Origin: Leptodactylus fallax
Lineage: Eukaryota; Chordata; Amphibia; Anura; Leptodactylidae
Direction: 5' to 3'
NCBI GenBank assembly: GCA_947044405.1
Contig: CAMRHE010000035.1
Span: 9,521,501-9,585,500, forward strand
DNA length: 64,000 bases
The position numbers and the translations under genes are program-made. The notes beneath the pieces were generated by a model. It made no database searches, was not told where the DNA came from, and saw nothing but the letters and a program-made list of their open reading frames with translations. Positions 1 to 11,470 of the stretch are shown piece by piece; position 1 is the stretch's first letter, and each line of letters starts with the position of its first letter.

Positions 1-1566
1 ACTATAAAAATTGTAGATTCACACTGAAGGCATCAAAACTATGAATTAACACATGTGGAATTATATATTTAACAAAAAAGTGTGAAACAACTGAAAATAT
101 GTCTTATATTCTAGGTTCTTCAAAGTAGCCACCTTTTGCTTTGATTACTGCTTTGCACACTCTTGGCATTCTCTTGATGAGCTTCAAGAGGTAGTCACCT
201 GAAATGGTTTTCACTTCACAGGTGTGCCCTGTCAGGTTTAATAAGTGGGATTGCTTGCCTTATAAATGGGGTTGGGACCATAAGTTGTGTTGTTCAGAAG
301 TCAGGTGGATACACAGCTGATAGTCCTACTGAATGGAGTGTTAGAATTTGTATTATGGCAAGAAAAAAGCAGCTAAGTAAAGAAAAACGAGTGGCCATCA
401 TTACTTTAAGAAATGAAGGTCAGTCAGTCCGAAAAATTGGGAAAACTTTGAAAGTGTCCCCAAGTGCAGTGGCCAAAACCATCAAGCACTACAAAGAAAC
501 TGGCTCACATGAGGACCGCCCCAGGAAAGGAAGACCAAGAGTCACCTCTGCTGCGGAGGATAAGTTCATCCGAGTCACCAGCCTCAGAAATCGCAGGTTA
601 ACAGCAGCTCAGATTAGAGACCAGGTCAATGCCACACAGAGTTCTAGCAGCAGACACATCTCTACAACAACTGTTAAGAGGAGACTGTGTGCATCAGGCC
701 TTCATGGTAAAATAGCTGCTAGGAAACCACTGCTAAGGACAGGCAACAAGCAGAAGAGACTTGTTTGGGCTAAAGAACACAAGGACCATTAGACCTGTGG
801 AAATCTGTGCTTTGGTCTGATGAGTCCAAATTTGAGATCTTTGCTTCCAACCACCGTGTCTTTGTGCGACGCAGAAAAGGTGAACGAATGGATTCTACAT
901 GCTTGGTTCCCACCGTGAAGCATGGAGAAGTAGGTGTGATGGTGTGGGGGTGCTTTGCTGGTGACACTGTTGGGAATTTATTCAAAATTGAAGGAATACT
1001 GAACCAGCATGGTTACCACAGCATCTTGCAGCGGCATGCTATTCCATCCGGTTTGCGTTTAGTTGGACCATCATTTATTTTTCAACAGGACAATGACCCC
1101 AAACACACCTCCAGACTGTGTAAGGGCTATTTGACCAAGAAGGAGAGTGATGGGGTGCTACGCCAGATGACCTGGCCTCCACAGTCACCAGACCTGAACC
1201 CAATCGAGATGGTTTGGGGTGAGCTGGACCGCAGAGTGAAGGCAAAAGGGCCAACAAGTGCTAAGCATCTCTGGGAACTCCTTCAAGACTGTTGGAAGAC
1301 CATTTCAGGTGACTACCTCTTGAAGCTCATCAAGAGAATGCCAAGAGTGTGCAAAGCAGTAATCAAAGCAAAAGGTGGCTACTTTGAAGAACCTAGAATA
1401 TAAGACATATTTTCAGTTGTTTCACACTTTTTTGTTAAATATATAATTCCACATGTGTTAATTCATAGTTTTGATGCCTTCAGTGTGAATCTACAATTTT
1501 TATAGTCATGAAAATACAGAAAACTCTTGGAATGAGAAGGTGTGTCCAAACTTTTGGTCTGTACTG
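1..1566 (+). mobile_element. Intruder-like (DD38E) Tc1/mariner element, copy 1, left end cut by window
   Basis: DNA transposon of the IS630-Tc1-mariner superfamily. It is nearly identical to the complete copy at 57107-58729. By that alignment the first 60 bases, including the terminal CAGTACAGACC, lie outside the window. The right end closes with GGTCTGTACTG at 1566, but the TA target duplication expected next is not clean (TT, then a TA microsatellite). The 5' arm (from 1) and the 3' arm (about 1299-1566) are inverted copies. Family assignment rests on 38 residues between the second catalytic Asp and the Glu of the transposase, the hallmark of the published Intruder (DD38E) family. Confidence 0.88.
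355..1403 (+). pseudogene. DD38E transposase, frameshifted
   Basis: Cut-and-paste transposase: it would bind the element's inverted repeats and cut and rejoin DNA at TA sites in the nucleus. The N-terminal half carries two helix-turn-helix (paired-like) regions and a GRPR AT-hook-like motif. The C-terminal half has the DDE core: LWSDESKFEIF (first Asp), FQQDNDPKH (second Asp) and SPDLNPIEMVW (Glu), with 38 residues between second Asp and Glu. Relative to the copy at 57522 it lacks four bases near 786, which shifts the frame just before the first catalytic Asp: the first frame stops at 792 and the second runs open to 1403. Restoring the length gives about 350 codons, normal for the family. The single protein cannot be made from this copy. 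The ATG at 355 follows a TATAAA-like stretch near 260. Confidence 0.88.

Positions 1567-1570
<4 letters not shown>

Positions 1571-1600
<30 letters not shown>
1571..1600. repeat. (TA)n microsatellite
   Basis: Fifteen TA units directly after the right end of the DD38E element. The second copy at 58729 is also followed by a TA run, consistent with TA target preference or with repeat growth at the insertion point. Confidence 0.95.
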
Positions 1601-1603
<3 letters not shown>

Positions 1604-1605
1604 TA

Positions 1606-4450
1606 TAAAAATGTAATAGAAGTGAGAAAAAATATGTCTCAAATCACATACAGTATATCCACCCCATATTAAGTGTAATCATCACATGGGAGGAAAACAC
1701 TGCCAAACAAACATCTTAGTAACATGAAAAAGCAACCACAATGATAAGCAGTATGCACATGAGTGCACCTACCAGGATGCCATGTGCCCCGACGCGCGTT
1801 TCGCCCAAAAGGCTTTATTGTACAGGTTGTAAAAGTATATGAAATGTGTCTAAAAACACTTCATAAATTTGGTGCAAACATGTTAGGATAAGGGCCCACG
1901 TAGCGAGCTGCAGCCAAAAAGCACTGTGGGAAAAACCGAGACAGAAATGCATCGCAGTATTTCCCGCAGCGCTTTTCATAGAAGGTCCGCAGAGTTTTCA
2001 CAGCACAATATTCAGATACAGGGGAAAAAAGTGAATAAAGAGTATTTTTTAAACAAGATATATAAAAAGTATTATATTTGCATGCAGTGCTGAGTTCCAA
2101 AAAAACATAAGTATACTTCTTTTTCCACTTTCTCTCCAGGAACCTGATATGACCATATCTTAGTCCTTACTCCAGTATTATTCAAATACTATACACATAG
2201 TTGTCAACCCTCCCAAGAAATGAATGGGAAGGGGGCATGGCCCATCACAAAGGGGCAGGGTTCAGGTAAAATTAACCCCCAAAGTGGGTGGTTTGTGGGA
2301 ATTCCTGTGTGTGAGGCTGAGGCCCCACGTTGTTTTGTTTTTCTTTCATGTTTTGCTGCGGTTTTTTGAGCCAAAGCCAGGAGTGGATTGAGCAGAAGGT
2401 AGAAATATAAGTACTTCTTGTATATTTCTCATTCCTTTTGTAGCCATTCTTGGTTTTGGCTCAAAAAAACGGAGCAAAATCTGCAACAAAAAAAGCTGCG
2501 TTTCCTCCTGAAATGGGTATTCCCAGTTGGGTTGTGGGTGGGGTCAGAGAGAGTATAAAGTCTCCTGGAATTCTGTTGGCAACTATTACTATGTGATACT
2601 GTTATGTGTGAACTATCATCTCAGTGCCATATGTTAGTATTAACTTATATGGACACTATAAACTCCTGCTGTTATTCATGGAGGCAGAATTAATATTTTG
2701 GTTGCAAACAAATCTAGCATTAAACAACATTTTTTTTATTCCCTTGAAAAGGGGGCATGGCTTGAAATGTAAAAGTAATGTCATTTCACAATGAAAGGAG
2801 TATGGCTTAAATGAAGCAAATTGCAACACAATTTTGTGGTAAAGTTGTGGGCCAAACAAAGTCAGCAAATATCATATATGGGGTAAACTTAGTCTGGACA
2901 GTCTAAAGATGCACTAAATCTATCATCCAACATCAGCAACTGTGATAAATCTGGCAAATTTTCAGACTGTTTACGTTTATACTGTCTTATAGTTAATACA
3001 TTGTTTAGGCACATCATTGCACTAGTTTGGCAAAATGATGGCAATCCTACTTTTGGCTTTCCTTCTAATAAACAATCCCTTCACACGCACACACATATTT
3101 TGCCAAGGGCCTCAATAGACTTTGATTCTCTTTGTAATATGTGATAATGTGTTATACCATCTTCTGTTGATAAGGACACTTGAGATCTTTTACATTCCAA
3201 AATACATTTAAAAATGTCATCCTTTTATTTTACAACCTTTGTACTTTGATGCAAATTCACAAGCCCCATGAGCAACCTGCAGTTCACTTTCAATTTGGAA
3301 GACGTCATTAATGACCTTGCCCTGCCCTATTCCGCTATTCCCCAAGTGAAACTTTTTGAAACCTAAAACGAGAACAGAGAAATAAGTTTTGTGAGTGACA
3401 TTTGTTTTATCCCACTGATAAGAAGAAGAGTATTCGTATGTCCTCCCTCATGTGCAGTCCAAACTTGCTCTGGTGCTTTAAGCTAGTCCTTCAATTCCTA
3501 ATTAGATCATGTTCCAGACACAGTTTATGTTCCAGGGGCTCATCGGCCTTGTCAGAATCCTCATAGGTGGTGGATTACAGTAACATGTCCCTGTGCCTTA
3601 CCGGTATCAGAGATATTTACTTTTTCTTCTTTTCATCAACCTTACTGGTATCAGAGCTATATATTTTTTACTTTTTATCAATTGCCTGGTAAATCAAATA
3701 ATTAAGCAGCTTTTCAGGGGTTTATTATCATTTTAAAACTATCACTTGTATAGTTACAAAATAGGCAACTATAGTCTACAGCTGACTTGTTGAGGTCTAT
3801 GGAGGTGTTTTTTTTAGATGTGCTTTGTGCATGGAGGTAGAGTAGATGAACTGTGTCGTCATTGACACTATTGTCAGGTGTGAATACTATGATAGATCAG
3901 TAATATTATCTATAGAGGTGTTATCTTCAGTTGTAATTCTGTCTACGATGTGAGATGACTGCTTCAAAGAAAAACCCTACAGAATGGGCAAATGTCAGTC
4001 TATTACCAAGTTTAGCAGCCAGAGTGAAAATTGTAAAAAAAAAAAAAATCAACAGTTCTTAAAAAAAATATATTAAAAGTATGTTTAACACAAAAATTTG
4101 GTTTATAAAAGGGTGACACATTCCCTTTAATTACAAAGCAATTTGTTGTTTTTTCATTGTCAAAATATGCATTAAGGATGACACTTTATTGTACAAATCT
4201 ATACAACAGACATTGATGTGATAAAAACAGCTAAAAAGTTCCAAGCAGTATACAGCTGAGAGCAGTTGAACTAACGGGTGGCTCACCACAGGAATGTAGG
4301 GGAGTATAGTATAGGTGGTAATAGGTAAGTATAGGTGAATATTTCTTTTATAGCCCCCCTGATTACATGTAATTTTTTTTTAATCATGGACAGCCCCTTA
4401 AGCATCCCTTGTGAGTTAGTATATTAATTGTGTAGTGGCATGTGCAGTAA
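1606..4450. other. Non-coding stretch with degenerate repeats
   Basis: No coding exon recognised; the short open frames here have no family motifs. Near 1786-1806 is a GC-rich phrase around CGACGCGCGTTTCGCC, a type often met in dispersed frog repeats. About 2198-2585 is bounded by related inverted ends (TAGTTGTCAACC and GTTGGCAACTA), so it is probably a short non-autonomous element. The rest is AT-rich and featureless to me. It probably lies in an intron of, or upstream of, the kelch gene on the + strand. Confidence 0.5.
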
Positions 4451-5186
4451 TTTAAAGAGAATGTCTACAAAATTCCAATGACATACATCAGCTGATACAC
4501 TGTTACCCTGAACATTTTGGAATCTTCTTTATACAAATCTGTTCCGCAATTCCAAAGATATACACCCTTATAGTCAGGGGCGTAACTATCGGGGTAGCAG
4601 CGGTAGCGGCTGCCACAGGGCCCGGGACATTAGGGGGCCCCGGAGCCCTGTGGCAGCCACTACCGCGAACCCCACAAACCAGTAATGATTGCGGTCGCAG
4701 AGGGTGCGACCGCAAACGGACCCGGGAGGGTACGGAGCCCGCGGCCAGCTGGAGATGGCCGGGGCCCCGGACCATTATGATAGCGGTTGGGGAAAGCTTG
4801 GTTCCCCGACCGCTATACATACTGTTATTGGAAAGTGACCCTGGCATATTGCAGGCTCCTTTCCAATAGATGACAGCCCAGGGGAGGTGACTGAAAATAA
4901 TAAACACATATTGTCACCTCTCCTGGGCACAGCGTTCTCTCCGGCGCTCCTCCGTCATCACTGAGGCCTGTGATTAGGTCCCAGCGGTCACATGGGGGCG
5001 CGGCCGCGTAATGACGTCACTGCGCCTCCATGCGACCGCTGAGGCCCAATCACAGGCCTCGGCAGCGACGTCGGAAGAGGGCCTGAAGACGCTGAAGGCG
5101 GCAGGATGGAGCGAGGATGCCAAGGAAAGGTAAGGCAAGGTGAGTATGAATGTTTGTTATTTTTAATCACCTTCCCTGGGTCTCCG

Positions 5187-5230
5187 ATTATTATACTGTG
5201 GAGTCTGAGGAGACCCCAAAGTATAATAAT
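5187..5230. repeat. Imperfect hairpin, 20-bp arms
   Basis: The arms run from ATTATTATACTGTGGAGTCT to its near reverse complement, with a 4-base loop. Closely related hairpins occur at 10397-10440 and 10679-10716, and a half copy at 22829-22845. Confidence 0.75.
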
Positions 5231-5488
5231 AGCACCGAAGCGGATGGGGGCTGTTGGGAGCTTATAATACTGTGTTGGGGCCACTGTAGAGCATATAATA
5301 CTGGGTGGGGGGCCACTGTAGAGCATATAATACTGGGTGGGGGCCACTGTAGAGCATATAATACTGGGTAGGGGCCACTGTGGGGGGCATATACTACTGG
5401 GTGGGGGCCACTGTAGAGCATATACTACTGGGTGGGGGCCACTGTAGAGCATATAATACTAGGTGGGGCCACTGTAGAGCATATAATA

Positions 5489-6058
5489 ATAATAATAATA
5501 GTCCTTTAATAGTCCCACAATGGGGAAATTCAGTGTGTTACAGCAGCAAAGATAAGATAAGATAAGCAGATACAAATACAAATACAACATGTACAGGAAT
5601 GTTCCAAGGTAAGAGGCATTACATTAATAGCAGACAGACAGATAGGACGTAGCAGGGGGGGGGGGGGGGGATTTAACAGGCAGAGAGATATTTCAGTTCT
5701 CTGTATGTAATGATCTCCGCTTAGGTCGGTGTTGGTTGTACAGCCTAACCGCGGTGGGGAGGAAAGACTTCCGATAGCGCTCCTTCTCACACCTAGGGTG
5801 GAGCAGTCGGTCACTGACAGTACTGCCCAGCGCAATCACAGTCTCATGCATGGGATGGGAGTTATTCTCCCGCATGGAGCTCACCACGGACAGTATCCTT
5901 CTGTCACCCACCGCCTGCACTGTGTCCAGTGGGCTCCCCAGGACAGAGCTGGCCCTTCTAATCAGCTTGTCAAGTTTATTTCTGTCCCTGGTTGATATAC
6001 TGCTCCCCCAGCAGGCCACTCCAAAGAAGATGGCTGATGCCACTACCGAGTTGAAGAA
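5489..6058 (-). mobile_element. 5'-truncated non-LTR retrotransposon fragment (L2/CR1-like)
   Basis: Inserted in the minisatellite on the - strand. Its 3' end is an (ATT)n tail near 5489-5502. It is flanked by identical 33-bp copies of host sequence at 5456-5488 and 6059-6091. These share a unit variant (AGGTGGGGCC) seen nowhere else in the array, so they look like a true target-site duplication and not chance repeat units. A G-run of about 17 bases lies near 5655-5671. Confidence 0.8.
5693..6043 (-). pseudogene. C-terminal piece of a LINE reverse transcriptase protein
   Basis: An open frame of 116 codons matching the region downstream of the reverse transcriptase in L2/CR1-like LINE ORF2 proteins: a conserved FFGVACWGSS block, then KLDKLIRRASSVLG, then a segment ending in KERYRKSFLPTAVRLYN. 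The endonuclease and reverse transcriptase domains are absent because the element is truncated at its 5' end. It cannot act on its own. The clade name is less certain than the LINE assignment. Confidence 0.75.
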
Positions 6059-6801
6059 ATACTAGGTGGGGCCACTGTAGAGCATATAATACTGGGTGTG
6101 GGCAACTGTAGAGCATATACTACTGGGTGGGGGCCACTGTAGAGCATATACTACTGGGTGGGGGCCACTGTGGGGGGCATATAATACTGTGTGGGGGCCA
6201 CTGTAGGGAGCATATAATACTGGGTGGAGCCCACTATGGGGGCATATAATACTGGGTGGGTACCACTGTGGGAAGCATATAATACTGGGTGGGGACCACT
6301 GTGGGTAGCATTTTATACTGTGTGTGGGGGGAGCAATGTAGAGCATATAATGCTATATGGGGCGACTGTGGAGCATATACTGCTGTGTGGGGGCCACTGT
6401 TGAGCATATAATACTATCTGGGGCCACTGTTGAGCATATTTTACTGTTTGGGGACCCATAACCGGTTCGGCGGGGGGGGGGGCCCATGTCAAATGTTCGC
6501 CTTGGGGCCCAGCCATTCCTAGTTACGCCACTGCTTATAGTGTTGATGCAAATTAGGTGGGCAGTGACCAGTAACACTGCATGACATACAGCACGCAGAA
6601 ACCCCACCCCCAGAAAAATCACAGGGTTACTGCCCACTTGACTAGAATACCCTAATCTGCATCAACATTAAAACGGCTTATATCATTGGAATGGCTGAAC
6701 GGATATGTATAAACATAACACCAAAATGCTCAGAGTGACAGTAGCTATGAGATGATATATGTCAATGGAATCTTAAGCCCTGGTAAAAGGTCTTCTTTAA
6801 A

Positions 6802-7949
6802 GAGTCCATATATATTAGACAGAACACAGCTAAAACTATCCATTTTGGTGAGTTGGCCAGCAGTTTAATGTATGTGGGTCACCAAATATTCAACTGATTG
6901 CATCTGTCAGGGAAAAGAGGGACAGAGCATGTAGGTTTTTACATGTCTGACCCATTAACCCACAGAAGATAATTTGCTAACAGAGGTGTCTGGCAGTGGC
7001 TTATTCCCTTCTTCCCAAAGCCAAACCTGCAATTTACACTATGGAGGAATTAGCAAAATAAGCATTTGGTCAATAGTTATTGAATATGTATGGTTGGTCA
7101 CCTTTTGTTGAGTGGATTATATAAATAATACTTGTATATGTACCTTCTCCACACTGATCTTACTTTTAACTGTGTCTATACCTTGGGTGCAAGATTGTCT
7201 TAGCTTTCCATGCTGGAACACAAAAAGGCCTTCACCAAATAGTTTCCACAAAAGATGGAGGCATACAAGCCTCCATCAAACTTTATAGTAGGGACAATGC
7301 AGACAGTCATGTAACAAACTACTCAACAAATCCTTGCTCACCAGACGGCCAGATAGAGAAGTATGATTCACCACTCCACAGAACATATTTTACTGCTCCA
7401 GAGTCCAGTGTGCATTGTGCATTACACTACCCCAACTGACCTTGTATTGTGCTTGGTGATTTAAGATTTCCATGTAGCTGCTCATTCATAGGAACCCATA
7501 ACATGAAGCTTCTGGCACACAGATTTTGTGCTGATTTTAGTGCAACTATATGTGGTATTATTTTCCATAATACCACATATAGTTGATATCTAGGAGGTAA
7601 GTAATCTCATGATCTGACTTGTTGTAGTGGTGACATCCCATTACAGTACCACACTGGAATTCAGTGAGCCTCTTAGAACAATCCATACTTTCACAAATTT
7701 ATGTAAGTTAGATTTTATACACTATTTCCATGGGACTAGACTACTTTTGTCTACATAGTGTGTCCTAGAATTAAACAACCACAGCAATCCAGTGGGCGTA
7801 GAGTCAAGAAACAAAGAAAAAGAGAGGAAAAGTAATTTCGTAATGGGGACCTAGACACTGCATGGTGCTAACTAAAATACACCATTTATCTACACTTCTG
7901 GTTACTGTATGGATTTGTCCAAGCATTGTATATACTGTCTCACAGTAAG
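6802..7949. other. No feature recognised
   Basis: AT-rich sequence without a coding exon, clear terminal repeats or tandem array. A small perfect hairpin (TATGTGGTATTATTTTCCATAATACCACATA) lies near 7550-7583. Confidence 0.5.
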
Positions 7950-7979
7950 GGTGGGTTCACACTTGTGCCGGCACTCCGT

Positions 7980-8261
7980 CCGCCGCGAATCCGACCTAAA
8001 TGTTGGAAAACTGGATAGGGAAAGGTTTGCAATGCTTTGCTTAAAAACCCATTCACTTCTATGGGTTTTTAAAGCAATGCGCGGGTGTGCGCATGTCCGA
8101 CTTTGTTTCCGACGAAAAAAAAACAGCTTCGCGGAGCAGAGGGTGTAAGCGCACACCTGCGCATTGCTTTAAAAACCCATAGAAGTGAATGGGTTTTTAA
8201 CCAAAGCGTTGCAGACCTTTCCCTATCCAGTTTTCCGACATTTAGGTCGGATTCGCGGCGG
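7980..8261. mobile_element. Hairpin MITE, arms about 112 bp
   Basis: Left arm 7980-8092 and right arm 8150-8261 are near-perfect inverted copies, starting CCGCCGCGAATCCGACC on both sides. Each arm holds a smaller palindrome around CCCATTCACTTCTATGGG. Mirrored open frames on both strands are consequences of the symmetry. The outer limits may extend to about 7950. Confidence 0.8.
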
Positions 8262-8884
8262 CATTATCTAAGTACTGTAGCCTACAGTATGCACTGTTTA
8301 TGTTGACACTGCAGCTTTATGCAAGCACTGGTGTGCCTTTACATAGGTACTGTATGGTATTATTTAAGTGGGTTCTATGTGACACTGTTCCATACTTTAT
8401 GAAATTTATCTGGGCATACTGTGAAACCGTTGGAGACATGCATGGAATTTGTATGGAGCTGCCTGGATGGTATACACTCTGTGTGATGAGCATTTATCTG
8501 GGCACTGTGTGATGCTGCATGGGCACTGGTGTGCTATTATCTGGATACTACAATAAGACGCTATATAACTAGGGATTGTGTAGCTGTATCTGTATAATTC
8601 ATGCAATAATCTCTGGACACTGTATGATACTGTTTTATTAAGCCTTGAGTTGCATTATCAGGGCAAAATGTGATATATCTGGGCACTCCCTGAGCACTAA
8701 ATTGCACAATTTTTTTTATCTTGTTAGCATGCAGGGCTAGCAAAGACTGGAGCCCAGAGGTGTAGCTAGGGGTTCAGCACAGGGGGTAACGAACATGTCC
8801 AAGTGGGCCCCCAACTTAGGTATACCGATATTACCACTATACGGTGACCATATAGTGATATGTATATATAGGCTCTACAGACCA
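8262..8884. repeat. Degenerate short-period repeat and hAT-like end
   Basis: From about 8300 to 8700 the phrase TATCTGGGCACTGTGTGATGC recurs with many changes, a decayed minisatellite. Near 8752 the sequence GAGGTGTAGCTAGGGGTTC resembles a hAT terminal repeat, but no partner end was found. No coding exon. Confidence 0.5.
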
Positions 8885-9233
8885 TTTAGGTGAATACAAT
8901 ACAGTACAGTAACATTTAGTGACTTACAGGTGACTATTCATTCCCATTTCCCGTCTCTTCCATCTGGACCGCCATGACCACTTCTTTCAATCTCTGTAAA
9001 GTTTGCAGCACATACATCTTTGGCTCCTCACTTTTCCAGGCACCTAACCCACATTGTCCTCACCTGCACCCCCATCCTGCTGCTATCCCCAATTATAAAA
9101 TATATAATATAACCCCCCCATAATGAATAATACCCCCAAATGCAGCTTTAAATTAATAACTTCCCTGTGTACCGCCTTTAAATAGTGCCCCTTATTAATA
9201 ATGCCCCAGATATTTCCTAATTAAAAGGTAAAA

Positions 9234-9699
9234 TAATAATAATAATACATTTTATTTACGTATATAGTGTCAACATATTCCACAGCACTGTACTATTTGT
9301 AGGGTACAAGTACAGACAAAAAAGATACATTACAAAGAAATAGTCAATTCACACGATGGGACTGAGGGCCCTGCTCACAAGAACTTACAATCTATGAGGT
9401 AGGAGGGGGTGACACAAGAGGAAGCAGGGGCAGCATCAGAGGTAGTATTGCTTATACAATGGTCAGACAATTCTGTAATAGAGGTTACTGTCATTACACA
9501 TATATAAAGCTGTATGAGCCGTCACCAGTCGTGTCCTTTAATGTGCAGATGGTGCCTGGACATATACTGTAAAGTTAGTCTGAAACAGCATCATATCCTG
9601 TGGGGTAATGTGGGAGTGTGAACAGAGGGTACATTTTAGGGAATCTAACTACGGAAGGTTTTACATAAGGAGTTGTGATAATATAACTTAAAAAAAAAA
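9234..9699 (-). mobile_element. Non-LTR retroposon 3' tail (L2/CR1-type or its SINE)
   Basis: On the - strand it ends in AATAAA-like sequence and an (ATT)n tail at 9234-9250. It is flanked by the 11-bp duplication AAAAGGTAAAA (9223-9233 and 9700-9710). The same family recurs at 36312-36621 and 37398-37515. No protein is encoded. Confidence 0.75.
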
Positions 9700-10396
9700 A
9701 AAAGGTAAAACAAAACAAATTAGTGGGGTTCCAATACCTGGGACCCCCATTATCAGCTGTTTGAATGTACCATGGTACCTGCTTAAGCGCCGTGACCCCT
9801 TTTCTCTTACATAGTGGCCATGTAATGTAACTACAGCCATGTCCTATACACGTCTATGTGACAAGGCTGTAATTCCATCACACGGTCACTATAAACAGAC
9901 AGCCAGGGGCGCACCGCTAATGAGGCGAATTGAGGCAGCCGCCTCAGGCGTCACTGTTCGGGGGACGGCATTTTTACTATTTCATGTAAACCAGCCCAGG
10001 ACAGGCCACTTTAAAAAAAAAAAAAAAAAAAAAACAGAGCTGAGCGGGGCCTGTCCTGGGCTGGTTTACAAGACGTCGCATCTCAGCGCAGGCGGCGATA
10101 CAATGACGTCATCACGCCGCCTACACTGAGACACAGACGTCGCGGACAAGAAGAGGAGGCGGTGGCGGCTGCATCAAGGCATCGCAGGTGAGTATAACTT
10201 TTTTTTTATATATATAAATAGGCCGTAACCTGTTGGAGCATCCCCGGCAGGTAACGGCCTATTTATTTACCTACCCCTCGTCTGCTCGTGGCCGCCCCCA
10301 CTTCCCCTTCTGCTATGGGACGCAGAAAGGGAAGTGGATGCCGCTGTGAGCGGCCACGGGTATCGGTAAGTGAGGCCGCGGGCCGCAAATACTACT

Positions 10397-10440
10397 ATTA
10401 TTATACTCCGGGGTCTATTCAGACCCCAGAGTATAATAAT
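10397..10440. repeat. Hairpin, 20-bp arms, 4-base loop
   Basis: Arms ATTATTATACTCCGGGGTCT and AGACCCCAGAGTATAATAAT pair with one mismatch. First of two such hairpins in this element. Confidence 0.85.
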
Positions 10441-10678
10441 CGGAGGCCTAGGGTTGGTGAGGGAACATAAAAACCAATGTTACTCACCTCCTGCTATCCG
10501 ATGTAACTCCGAGCAGGCTTGAGGCCTCTGGTGACGTCATCAGGTCGCGTCGCCGGCCTGATCACGTGACGTGTGTGCGCAATTAAACAGGGCCGAAAGC
10601 TGCAAGGAGTGCACCGGTGTCCAGGATAGGTAAGTAACTCTGGTTTTTATGTTTGTATTCTCCCCTGGGTCTCCAATC

Positions 10679-10716
10679 ATTATACTCTGGGGTCTGAAAA
10701 GACCCCAGAGTATAAT
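10679..10716. repeat. Perfect 17-bp hairpin, GAAA loop
   Basis: ATTATACTCTGGGGTCT, a GAAA loop, then the exact reverse complement, directly before the minisatellite. The position relative to the array matches the hairpin at 5187 in the hAT element. Confidence 0.9.
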
Positions 10717-10729
10717 AATAGTTCATGGG

Positions 10730-11470
10730 TGGTCCACTATGGGGCATAATACCCTGTGCAGGGACCACTGTAGAGCATAATACCCTGTACAGGGGCCACT
10801 ATGGAGCATAATACCGAGTGCAGGGGCCACTATAGAGCATAATACCAAGTGCAGGGGCCACTATAGAGCATAGTACCCTGTGCAGGGATCACTGTAGAGC
10901 ATAATACCCTGTGCAGGGGCCACTCTGGAGCATAATACAAGTGCAGGGGCCACTATAGAGCATAATACCGAGTGCAGGGGCCACTATAGAGCATAATACC
11001 GGGTGCAGGGGTCACTATGGAGCATAATACAAGTGCAGGGGCCACTATGGAGCATAATACCAGTGCAATGGCCACTATGGAGGATAATACCAGTGCAGGG
11101 GCCACTATGGAGCATAATACCAGTGCAAGGGTCACTATAGAGCATAATACCAGTGCAGGGGCCACTATGGAGCATAATACCGTGTGCTGGGGCCACTGTG
11201 GAGCATAATACCGTGTGCAGGGGCCAATATGGAGCATAATACCGTGTGCAGGGGCCAATATGGGGCATAAAACTGTGTGCAGGAGTTGCTGTGGAACATA
11301 ATACCGTGTGCAGTGGCCAATGTGGGGCATAATTCCCTGTGCAGGGGCGACTATGGAGCATAATACTGTGTGCAGGGGCCGCTGCAAGGCATAATACAGT
11401 GTGCAGGGGCCGCTGCGGGCCATAACACTGTGTAATACTGTGTGCAGGGGCTGCTGTGGAACATTATAGT
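10730..11470. repeat. Minisatellite of about 31-bp units
   Basis: More than twenty units based on GGGGCCACTATGGAGCATAA followed by TACCGTGTGCA. The open frames on both strands here are low-complexity repeat translations, not genes. Unit sequence is related to the array at 5260-6440. Confidence 0.92.

Larger units (their letters stand above)
5260..6440. repeat. Minisatellite of about 31-bp units, interrupted
   Basis: Units built on GGGGGCCACTGTAGAGCATA followed by TAATACTGGGT, repeated many times with point variants, and broken by the LINE insertion at 5489-6058. Open frames across it on either strand are low-complexity products of the repeat, not genes. Confidence 0.9.
4575..6533. mobile_element. 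Non-autonomous hAT element carrying a minisatellite
   Basis: Ends are CAGGGGCGTAACTA and TAGTTACGCCACTG, imperfect inverted repeats typical of hAT elements. A perfect 8-bp target duplication, CTTATAGT, flanks it at 4567-4574 and 6534-6541. The interior has a GC-rich head (4575-5150), a hairpin at 5187-5230, and a long minisatellite, with a LINE fragment inserted into the minisatellite. No transposase is encoded, so it depends on enzyme from elsewhere. Confidence 0.88.
4451..6801. mobile_element. Palindromic MITE, split by a hAT insertion
   Basis: The left part (4451-4574 plus 6534-6570) pairs imperfectly with the right part (about 6625-6801). Both outer ends read TTTAAAGA(G/C), and inner blocks such as GATGCAAATTAGG and CCTAATCTGCATC mirror each other. 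Without the 1.96-kb hAT insertion in its left arm the element would be about 390 bp. No protein is encoded. The superfamily is uncertain; a TTAA or TA target is possible. Confidence 0.6.

Noticed and set aside
4988..5452. Open frames rich in repeated GPHPVVYALQWPP-like segments
   Set aside because: Products of the minisatellite in the hAT element, not a protein gene.
5260..6440. CRISPR-like spaced repeats
   Set aside because: Units are contiguous with no unique spacers, and the genome is vertebrate; it is a minisatellite.
7902..8306. Mirrored open frames with similar peptides on both strands
   Set aside because: They come from the hairpin MITE symmetry.
10397..10716. Hairpins as bacterial-type terminators
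   Set aside because: No T-run, no operon and vertebrate context; they are transposon features.
10953..11423. Long overlapping open frames on both strands
   Set aside because: They translate the 31-bp minisatellite in several frames, giving periodic low-complexity sequence with no domain.
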